From NCBI GenBank assembly GCA_032622095.1, contig CP136061.1, forward strand, positions 250,493,582 to 250,557,581: 64,000 nucleotides of DNA. The letters run 5' to 3'. The notes below the pieces were generated by a model. The model did not search any database, was not told the origin of the DNA, and saw only the letters and a list, made by a program, of their open reading frames with translations. Below are positions 27,101-39,100 of the stretch, one piece after another; positions within the stretch are counted from its first letter, which is position 1, and each line of letters begins with the position of its first letter. Origin of the DNA: Siphonodentalium dalli (Eukaryota; Mollusca; Scaphopoda; Gadilida; Siphonodentaliidae). The translations under genes and the position numbers were made by a program.

Positions 27101-30100
27101 CTTAAAGTGATGTGAAGCACTCCAGTAGGGTGATCAAATAGAAATTAAGAATAATCTTAAAGTGATGTGAAGCACTCCAGTAGGGTGATCAAATAGAAAT
27201 TAAGAATAATCTTAAAGTGATGTGAAGCACTCCAGTAGGGTGATCAAATAGAAATTAAGAATAATCTTAAAGTGATGTGAAGCACTCCAGTAGGGTGATC
27301 AAATAGAAATTAAGAATAATCTTAAAGTGATGTGAAGCACTCCAGTAGGGTGATCAAATAGAAATTAAGAATAATCTTAAAGTGATGTGAAGCACTCCAG
27401 TAGGGTGATCAAATAGAAATTAAGAATAATCTTGCTAAAAGTAGTTATTTGTTATGAATATTAATCCAAATTGATGATACACATGGCCATTTTTATATAC
27501 TAATTAAATGCAATGACTCTCGATGGCAAAATTATTTGTATTAGATTATCGCCGATAGTTGCATCCTGAATTTAGATGTAAATATTTACAATTGGGCATA
27601 TTTCAGACTAATATTTTCTATGGAATGGTATGGTCGATTTATTGGAAATATTTGGCGATGTTAGTAGAATGCATAGCGCCTGAGTAGTAACTTATCAATT
27701 TCACACTTGACGGTGACTGAGTGGGCTCTGTCTCATGGAGGTGCTTCCCCGGGAGCGGCCAGGCCCATGCAGGGGAGGTGGCATCTGGGTGAGGCATCCC
27801 ATTTGGAGGGCTGAGATGGGAATGGCAATCTCATCTGGTCCAGTGTGGGTGGGTTGGACGCAGGACTGGGATGGGTGATTGTAATATCTTTTGTCCCAAT
27901 AATGTTGAACTTATTATATACATGCATGTTGAACTTATTAAATATGTTATAACTATATATATTTGAGATCACAATAAAAATATTTAAAAAAAAACAAAAA
28001 CTTCTCCTTCCAGGTTATTGATGTAGTTTGTTCACGGATACTCGAACTCGCTGGATCAGATTCAATCTCACGAATGAGCAGTGCATCGAGTATGTCAAGT
28101 TTAAATACTGCCGTGATGAGAGAACCGGCAAGAAATCTCTCCAAGAAACCCGTAATTCAGCCGAGGGTTTCTCTTCTCAGTAAAAAGGACAAAAATGTAG
28201 CAAGAAGCTTCGAGGACTTGACGGACAAAACATTCAAAAAAGTGCTAGATTTAAAGGATGATTCTGATACAGCATCGATAGGGAGCTCGACTAGTTCAGA
28301 TCGTCTCAGTGTGTTGAGCCGACATACCTCGCGAGATTCCGGTGAAATTACAAACATCCAGTCGTTAGTGAACATATTCTCACAACTCGATTACGATCAG
28401 GATGTTAAAGATAGTGCAATCATGTATGAGGTAAGGTTGTGTTTATGATCAGGACGTTAAAGATATAGAGGATCCAGGGACGCTGGAGAAGGGGGGCATG
28501 CGGGAGCACTTGCCCCCTTGCACTGGCCCAAGGGAGACCAGTGGGTACCCGAAAAGTGCCCTTCTGACTGGTTTGCCCCCTTGCCCTTTGATGCTCTGGG
28601 CATCCCTGAGATAATTTCTAATGAATCGCAATTCTATTTGAAATTTATTAACCGAGTGCACTAAATTTGATTCGAGTCAAGCTTTACGTACAAATTAGGG
28701 GTGCCACGATTAATCGCATAATCGATGAACCGTTGATAAAGCCGATAATCGATTACCATTTCTGTCGTCGATTAATCTCTGTTATTTATTTCGGACGTCG
28801 GAAAGTGCTGGGTATTATTGAATACCGTGTTTGTTTTACACAGTTTAATCTACAATCGTGCATCAGAGAGATTCCGACAACATGAGTATACTTAGATGTT
28901 ACTAGTATAAGCTATCACTTATCATGTGGTGGCTGCTGAATGAAACTCACTATTATCAATTACTTAACTTGTTCTGAGTCCTGAAATTTCTTGGTGAGAG
29001 CCACATTTGTGATTGTTATCCACACTCTGGAAGTTTGCTGAAACTTACAATTTCCATAACATTAGATTCCTTTTTTTAGGAACCGCCAGCGGTCCGTCAT
29101 GCATTCCTACTTTATATTGTTTGTATGTTTGGCTATTCATAACAGTGAAATTATTGGCTATGTTCGTTCTAATGAACTCTCAATTATTATAACCATGACA
29201 TCGCCAAGAAATGTGCTGGTATTGAATACATTGTGCTCATTAGTCATCACCGGTGGTTTATGGTGCACAAGTTTTTTAACCAACACCCAGCCAATAGGCC
29301 ATATTACGGAATACTTCCAGTGTTATTTATATTAGGTACGATTAATCGATTATAATCGATTATTGACGACTGATTATCGATTATCAAACTTAGTAATCGT
29401 GGCACCTCTAGTACAAATTGAAAAAGACATATTCCCTGAACTAATTTACACCCCATGGTACACACTACACAGGGTACACATGGTTACTTCTGGTTACTTT
29501 AACTCTCAACTAATGTTACATTGGTTACTGTTATTATTATTTTTTTTGAAATCTCAGGGTACAACTACCAGGGTACATTAGGTACAAATTAGAAGGCTAT
29601 TAACCCTTTTATTCTAAATACTCATTGATGGGTAGTTCCCTTAGGAAATGTTCAGGTATTTTGTTGAATGTATTATCTGAACATTTCCCTCCAATAAATA
29701 GGACTCCTTCTGCACTTTTATTAACTGTTGTCTGCTTATTTTTCCTGAACACCCCACCAGATGAATAATAGATTATTTCAATGTATACATCCATAATTTA
29801 GTGGGAGAATCCATTCAGTATAGAAAGTGCAAATATATACCGGTATTAACATCCAAGGGTTGATAAATCCTCATGTCAACCTCGAAACAATGCAACTAGT
29901 GCTTTATTATCTGATCTACCAATGTTATGAAGCCCATTAGGCCCAGGGTTTGGTCTGCCACTTGCCAAATTTGCCATTGGCAAAAATAATTCTTATTTTG
30001 CAAAAAACAAAAATTATTGGCTAAAATTTTGGCAGTCACTTTTGATTCCTCAAGGAAGTTTAATAATTGTCAACTAATACCACTAATTTCAGGAAACTCT

Positions 30101-33100
30101 TTCAATAATGGTTTTAATGGTGGTGATTTATAAGATTATGAAAAGTTTACACCTCTATCAAGATGCAATTAATCTGATACCATTAGTATCAACAGGTGCA
30201 TGGATTGTTTGCTAGTATGTCTGGTGGTGGTGTTTACATAGCTAATCCTCTTTATTTTGATGTGCCTTTCTGATGAAGAAACTCTTCTACAATTCATTGT
30301 TATGCTGTTGGTTTATTGTTCTATGATAAACCCAAGTATATTGGCGAGAATTATTAATAACTAGCTGATGTGCCCGAGTTCGTCCGGACTACTTAGGGAT
30401 TTCTTTGTGATTGCCTCCGTCTGTTCAAATACTGAGCAATCAATGTTGAAAAGTATTAGGAGAAAGAAAAAAAACGGTCCAGAAACATGCCTATATATAT
30501 GAGCATATATGAGTGAGGTCAAGGTCAGGGACACAGTCGCACATGAAATTGGACCTGCCCATATTGTCCCCAGGATCAAAGTAGGCCTACGTACCAAATT
30601 TGAGTTGGATCGGTGGAGCAGTTTTCGAGTCTATAACACACACACATACATACATACAGAAGTTCCAAAATATATAATAGATGAACTGCTTTCCTATCGA
30701 TATCAAAGGTTGCTCAAGCAGCGATTTTCAAAATAATCAAATTAAAAGACACAATGTTGTAGAAACTGATAGCATTTGGCAACTTCTAACAGCATTTGGC
30801 AAAAATTATTTTCATTTGACAAAATATTTGGCAAAAGTAAATTTCGGGGCAAGTGCGGATCCTGATTAGGCCTGAAATACCTTACTGGCTCAGGTGTATA
30901 ATATAACATGGATCCATCGAATGCACAATAATATGATGCAAGTCAAAATTTAACCCAGGGATTTATATCAACCTACAATTCCTATTAATAACTCATGATG
31001 TTGCGTGAGCTTGTTATTGATTGACCCATCATTCCTATTTGTGTTTTAAATAACAAATTTGAAATAGTTGCGTGGGTATAAAATAATAAATATGAACTGA
31101 AGACCCCTGTCCGAAAAGGCTTCTATCAATTAATATTGATTTTATTTCAAATATTTTATTTTGAAATGAGATGATTAATTGGGACACTTTATTTGTCTAT
31201 TTTTAGAACAGACCATTCGGTTGATACCATATAGCGATAGAGAGCATTAGGCTGTTCACATGGCTACGTGCCGAATGTCAAATGTCCCAGATTGATTGTT
31301 TGTATTGTTTTGTTCCACACATATGAGCGATAATGAGTATAATTAACGTTTATTTGTGACAAAATTACACAATAAAATTTCTGGTCTCTGTTAACAGTAA
31401 CCACTATTGTTCATTAGCTAAACAACCACACCTTTTTAGAACAGAAAATAGTTGAAATAAAATGAATATTAATCGATAGAAGCATTTCCGGACAGGAGTC
31501 TTCGATTCATATCTAATATTTTATACCCCAGTAACTATATAATACATGTTTACAAAGAGATAATCCACCTTTATATCCCGGTAACTATATAATACATGAT
31601 TACAAAGAGATAATCCACCTTTATACCCCGGTAACTATATAATACATGTTTACAAAGAGATAGACCACCTTTATACCCCAGTAACTATATAATACATGTT
31701 TACAAAGAGATAGACCACCTTTATACCCCAGTAACTATATAATACATGTTTACAAAGAGATAGACCACCTTTATACCCCAGTAACTATATAATACATGTT
31801 TACAAAGAGATAGACCACCTTTATACCCCAGTAACTATATAATACATGTTTACAAAGAGATAGACCACCTTTATACCCCAGTAACTATATAATACATGTT
31901 TACAAAGAGATAGACCACCTTTATACCCCAGTAACTATATAATACATGTTTACAAAGAGATAGACCACCTTTATACCCCAGTAACTATATAATACATGTT
32001 TACAAAGAGATAGACCACCTTTATACCCCAGTAACTATATAATACATGTTTACAAAGAGATAATCCACCTTTATACCCCAGTAACTATATAATACATGTT
32101 TACAAAGAGATAGACCACCTTTATACCCCAGTAACTATATAATACATGTTTACAAAGAGATAGACCACCTTTATACCCCAGTAACTATATAATACATGTT
32201 TACAAAGAGATAGACCACCTTTATACCCCAGTAACTATATAATACATGTTTACAAAGAGATAGACCACCTTTATACCCCAGTAACTATATAATACACGTT
32301 TACAAAGAGATAGACCACCTTTATACCCCAGTAACTATATAATACACGTTTACAAAGAGATAGACCACCTTTATACCCCAGTAACTATATAATACATGTT
32401 TACAAAGAGATAGACCACCTTTATACCCCAGTAACTATATAATACATGTTTACAAAGAGATAGACCACCTTTATACCCCAGTAACTATATAATACATGTT
32501 TACAAAGAGATAGACCACCTTCATACCCACAGTAACTATATAATACATGTTTACAAAGAGATAGACCACCTTTATACCCCAGTAACTATATAATACATGT
32601 TTACAAAGAGATAGACCACCTTTATACCCCAGTAACTATATAATACATGTTTACAAAGAGATAGACCACCTTTATACCCCAGTAACTATATAATACATGT
32701 TTACAAAGAGATAGACCACCTTTATACCCCAGTAACTATATAATACATGTTTACAAAGAGATAGACCACCTTTATACCCCAGTAACTATATAATACATGT
32801 TTACAAAGAGATAGACCACCTTTATACCCCAGTAACTATATAATACATGTTTACAAAGAGATAGACCACCTTTATACCCCAGTAACTATATAATACATGT
32901 TTACAAAGAGATAGACCACCTTTATACCCCAGTAACTATATAATACATGTTTACAAAGAGATAGACCACCTTTATACCCCAGTAACTATATAATACATGT
33001 TTACAAAGAGATAGACCACCTTTATACCCCAGTAACTATATAATACATGTTTACAAAGAGATAGACCACCTTTATACCCCAGTAACTATATAATACATGT

Positions 33101-36100
33101 TTACAAAGAGATAGACCACCTTTATACCCCAGTAACTATATAATACATGTTTACAAAGAGATAGACCACCTTTATACCCCAGTAACTATATAATACATGT
33201 TTACAAAGAGATAGACCACCTTTATACCCCAGTAACTATATAATACATGTTTACAAAGAGATAGACCACCTTTATACCCCAGTAACTATATAATACATGT
33301 TTACAAAGAGATAGACCACCTTTATACCCCAGTAACTATATAATACATGTTTACAAAGAGATAGACCACCTTTATACCCCAGTAACTATATAATACATGT
33401 TTACAAAGAGATAGACCACCTTCATACCCACAGTAACTATATAATACATGTTTACAAAGAGATAGACCACCTTTATACCCCAGTAACTATATAATACATG
33501 TTTACAAAGAGATAGACCACCTTTATACCCCAGTAACTATATAATACATGTTTACAAAGAGATAGACCACCTTTATACCCCAGTAACTATATAATACATG
33601 TTTACAAAGAGATAGACCACCTTTATACCCCAGTAACTATATAATACATGTTTACAAAGAGATAGACCACCTTTATACCCCAGTAACTATATAATACATG
33701 TTTACAAAGAGATAGACCACCTTTATACCCCAGTAACTATATAATACATGTTTACAAAGAGATAGACCCCCTTTATACCCCGGTAACTATATAATACATG
33801 TTTACAAAGAGATAGACCCCCTTTATACCCCGGTAACTATATAATACATGTTTACAAAGAGATAGACCACCTTTATACCCCGGTAACTATATAATACATG
33901 TTTACAAAGAGATAGACCACCTTTATACCCCGGTAACTATATAATACATGTTTACAAAGAGATAGACCACCTTTATACCCCGGTAACTATATAATACATG
34001 TTTACAAAGAGATAGACCACCTTTATACCCCGGTAACTATATAATACATGTTTACAAAGAGATAGACCACCTTTATACCCCGGTAACTATATAATACATG
34101 TTTACAAAGAGATAGACCACCTTTATACCCCAGTAACTATATAATACATGTTTACAAAGAGATTGACCACCTTTATACCCCAGTAACTATATAATACATG
34201 TTTACAAAGAGATAGACCACCTTTATACCCCAGTAACTATATAATACATGTTTACAAAGAGATAGACCACCTTCATACCCACAGTAACTATATAATACAT
34301 GTTTACAAAGAGATAGACCACCTTTATACCCCAGTAACTATATAATACATGTTTACAAAGAGATAGACCACCTTTATACCCCAGTAACTATATAATACAT
34401 GTTTACAAAGAGATAGACCACCTTTATACCCCAGTAACTATATAATACATGTTTACAAAGAGATAGACCACCTTTATACACCAGTAACTATATAATACAT
34501 GTTTACAAAGAGATAGACCACCTTTATACCCCAGTAACTATATAATACATGTTTACAAAGAGATAGACCACCTTTATACCCCGGTAACTATATAATACAT
34601 GTTTACAAAGAGATAGACCCCCTTTATACCCCGGTAACTATATAATACATGTTTACAAAGAGATAGACCACCTTTATACCCCGGTAACTATATAATACAT
34701 GTTTACAAAGAGATAGACCACCTTTATACCCCGGTAACTATATAATACATGTTTACAAAGAGATAGACCACCTTTATACCCCGGTAACTATATAATACAT
34801 GTTTACAAAGAGATAATCCTCCTTTAATATCCCAAAATTATCTCATCATAACAAACACAATAGTGTGAAACACATGTGGTGGCAATTATCTCATCATAAC
34901 AAACACAATAGTGTGAAACACATGTGGTGGCAATTATCTCATCATAACAAACACAATAGTGTGAAACACATGTGGTGGCAATTATCTCATCATAACAAAC
35001 ACAATAGTGTGAAACACATGAGGTGGCAATTATCTCATCATAACAAACACAATAGTGTGAAACACATGTGGTGGCAATTGAACATTTCGCTCAGCATAAT
35101 TTTAGTAAAAAGAAAAATAACTAACTAAAATAAAATAAAGGGAGAAAAAAAAAAGGTGATTGAAAAAAAAAGAAGTAGAATAATAGATAAATGAAAAAGA
35201 AGAAAAGTGGGGGGGGGGGGGGGGGGTATGGAGGAAAAAGGAAGAAAGATAGACCTACAGGAGGGATAGGACAGAAAGTGAGTTACAGACAAATAGATAG
35301 AAATTAAGAGTGTGGTAGTAATATATTAGATGGCAATATCTGTTGTCTACCGTTTATCATTATCAATCCTATTTTTTGGAAAATATGCCCTTAATCTGGT
35401 AATTATCGTGATTTATGAACTCTGTTTTTGTATGATTTAGTATGGGACTTTTAGAAGAAAGTTTATGATCATATAATAATGAAGTTTACTACAAGACATT
35501 TATACTGCTCCACTCAAGTCATTTTGATGTTATATTCTGCATCTTTCATTTTACAGGAGCAACTCAATGAGTCAGAGGAGACGTGGAAACTGCTCGCTAA
35601 AGAAAAAGATCCAGCTGTGTTGTGCGTGATCATGTGGGACTGGATCGACCAACTTAGGGTCAGTATCAGCTATAATTGTACCACCCCCCTTTAAAAAGTG
35701 GGGTATACTGTTTTGCACCTGTCTGTCCATCCATCCGTCCGGTGTACATTTGAGCCTTAACCCTTTCAGGGCCAGGGACCGATCTCATCGGCCCTAATTT
35801 ACTGTCTACAAAATCGGTCCTAAATTTTTTTTTTTTTAAATGGGGTATGCTTAAGCATGCTATAGCGAATTTAAAAACAAACTGGTTAAAACCTTAGGGG
35901 CATGTTATAACTCAAAACTATCACCAAGTATTCATAGTAATAATTTTGATGCCCATGAAAAATGTAAGATTCCCTGGCACTAAACCTACAAAATAAGTAT
36001 GTTAAAGAATATTGGAAAAAATTATTAAAATTGTAAAAAATTGTAAAAAATAATAACTGATGAAAAATTGTTAGGCCAATGCATTCTCTTATATATGCGA

Positions 36101-39100
36101 GGCAACATATGGTCGACTCGCATGTATAAGAGAATGCATTGGCACAGGGTATATGGGTTGATACAAAAATCGGACCTGGCACTGAAAGGGTTGAAGTGGT
36201 CAGGGGAGGAGCCTAAGCCAATGTTAGACATGATCGACCACCTAATGTCAGACTTCCACCTAATACATGTTATCCTGACATGATCGACCACCTAATGTCA
36301 GACTTCCACCTAATACATGTTATCCTGTACAATTTAGGAGTTAAGTGGTAGTCTTAAGTGGTCAAACTTGTCAAAAAGAAAGACAACTAAAAGACCAAAT
36401 GTATGGGTGTCCATGTGCGCATCCGTCCGTCCATCCGATGTCTGTACATTTCATAAATTGTACATTAGTGCTCGGATCTCAATATAATTTGGTGTGGATG
36501 TTCACTACTATGAGGACATTCAATGGAGTCTTTAATCATTTTGTTTGGGTTTTCCATTCCAGAGTTATTTATCTTTGTTTATCTAGAAATGTCGGCTTTT
36601 TGTCTGTCTGAGCAGATATCTCACCCACCGGTTGTCGGATCTCAATGAAATTTGGATGGATGTTCACTACTATGAGGACATTCAATAGAGGGTTCAATCA
36701 TTTTGTTCGACTTTCCTGTTCTAGTTAACCCTTTCTTTACTAGATACTCATTGACGAGTAGTTATCCTTGTTCAGATAGTAGAAATGTTTAGATTGAAAA
36801 CTTCTATCTTCACCGTCAAGAAATATCAGTCTTTAACCCTTTCATGACGGGGGCTTCCTGAATTTTTTCGAAAACCCTGTACCAATGCATTCTTTTATAT
36901 ATGCGAATCGACCATAGGTCGCCTCGCATATATAAGAGAATGCATTGGCCTAACAAATTTTATATTATTTTTAAAGTTGTTAAAAAATGTAAGAAAAAAT
37001 TACAAAAAATGATAAAAAAAATTGTTAATGGAGTAAGAAATAATGATAAAAAAATATAAAAATTGTTAAAGGTACGGTTGGCCTTGGCGGTGGGTATCCT
37101 GTGAAAATATTTCCACCCGTCAAAAACCGCCACAAACAGAAAGAACATCAAAATGTAGACAGACTTTGTCCGTATATAAATAAGAAATATCACATAAACA
37201 GTATGTTATTCTCATATGTTTAACCATTGTTATGTAAACAAAATCATAAAAAGTTACTTTTCTGGTGTGTGTTTATATTATGATGGTAAACATAAAGAGC
37301 GTTTTTTGTTGGTGAATTCCTGATATGGAACTAATAAAGAGCGTTTATGCCATTTGTGTGTGATTAGCCAGTAGCATTGTGCTGTCCTCTGTAACCCAAT
37401 CAGGCTCTTGCTTAGGTAAAATATAGTAGGTATTTATGATAACATGCTGTTTACGCGATGGTCATGGTATATATGAACGAAACTGTATGCGTTTTAATGT
37501 TTTTCTGTTTACGGTGTTTGGAACAAATATGAATATTTTCGACAATTAAGGCCTCACGTGCCTTTAAAGAATGTAAAAAAAAATGATTAAAATTGATAAA
37601 GAAAGTAAGAAAAAATGATAAAAAATGATAAAATTGTTAAAGAATGTAAGATTAAATGATAAAATTGTTAAATAATATAATAAAAAATGATAAAAATTGT
37701 TATAGAATGTAAGAAAAAATTATAAAAAAAATTATAAAAATTGTTAAAGAATGTAAGAAAAAAAAGAAAAAAAAAAGGATAAAAATTGTTAAAGAATGTA
37801 AGAATAAAATGATAAAAAATTGTTAGGCCAATGCATTCTCTTATGTATGCGAGGCGACCTATGGTCGACTCACATATATAAGAGAATACATTGGCACATG
37901 GTCTTGAATGTTGCGCCAGTGCAGCTCCTATCATGAAAGGGATATTGTTCATCGTCACAGTGTAGTGGGAAATCATGACCATTTGGAGAACAACTTTAGT
38001 TTATTGATTGACGCTGTACAGTGCGCAGTGTGAATGCTATGCACAAGTAGCGGCTTTATCTGATGCTGTCTTTAGTATGGCATATTTCGTGTCTCATTGA
38101 CAACTTTGGAAGTTGTGAAATACCAAATTCACTTTTACTTGTCCATTGCTGATTCTGTTCTTTTTGTGCAACCAGGAGGTCACATGGGATTTTCTCAAAA
38201 AATTTCTATAGTAAATTATCCTTGATGACACGCATATGTGCATTATTTATACATGGCCCAAGTTTAGTGCCTTTGTGGCGAGCACGACGTTTTAAGATTG
38301 CTGTAGAATACATATACAGTTTTCATAATATTTGTTACAATAACAGTCTCCAATATTCTTTTCAAATCTATTTGTGTTCTTCAAAGCGATCACACTATCA
38401 AGCCTTAAAATAGTGTGTCTGTCATTTGCAGAATGAGTTCCCCAGAGGGTGAATATAGTGACCCTATCCCACGTCAGGGTGAAGTTTCAACTGCTATGGA
38501 AGACCTACGATCAGATTGAAGTTCCCCAGTTGAAGTTGGTGATGTTAACCCTTTACCCAACAAACCGGCCAAAACCGGCCAAATAAAGCTTCAACAGCCT
38601 AAAATATCTTCGGTCTGTCTCAATAGAACCATACAAATATGGATACCATTGGAACCGGCTCCTTGACCACATTGTGATAGTTACAGTTATGCCCTGTGCC
38701 AATGCATTCTCTTATATATGCGAGTCGACCATAGGTCGCCTCGCATATATAAGAGAATACATTGGCCTAAAAAAAATCTTTTTTTAACACTTTTTACCAT
38801 TTTTTCTTACATTCTTTAACAATTTTATAATTTTTAATGTGTTAAGCCAATGCATTCTCTTATATATGCGAGGCGACCTTTGGTCGACTCGCATATATAA
38901 GAGAATGCATTGGCACAGGGCCCTTCTGTTGGGTAAAGGGTTAACCCTTTAGTCACCTCGATTATGCATGAACAGAAGGGAAAAAGTACTAAAAACAATG
39001 TTAATTTGAGACTATAAATACTTCCCAGAAGATGAGGCCTAAACAGAATGAGGTCCCCAGAGGGTGAATTTAGTGATGTGCAGGCTAGCATAACTAATTC

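Noticed and set aside
34865-35128. Open frame encoding repeated HMWWQLSHHNKHNSVK
   Set aside because: The 48-bp tandem unit is a multiple of three. There is no start context, signal or family match, and it lies in a PTPDC1 intron.
36068-36283. Recurrent peptide resembling LGQCILLYMRGDLWSTRIYK in many short frames
   Set aside because: It is the translation of the shared palindromic core of the TTAA MITEs, present in both orientations at many sites.
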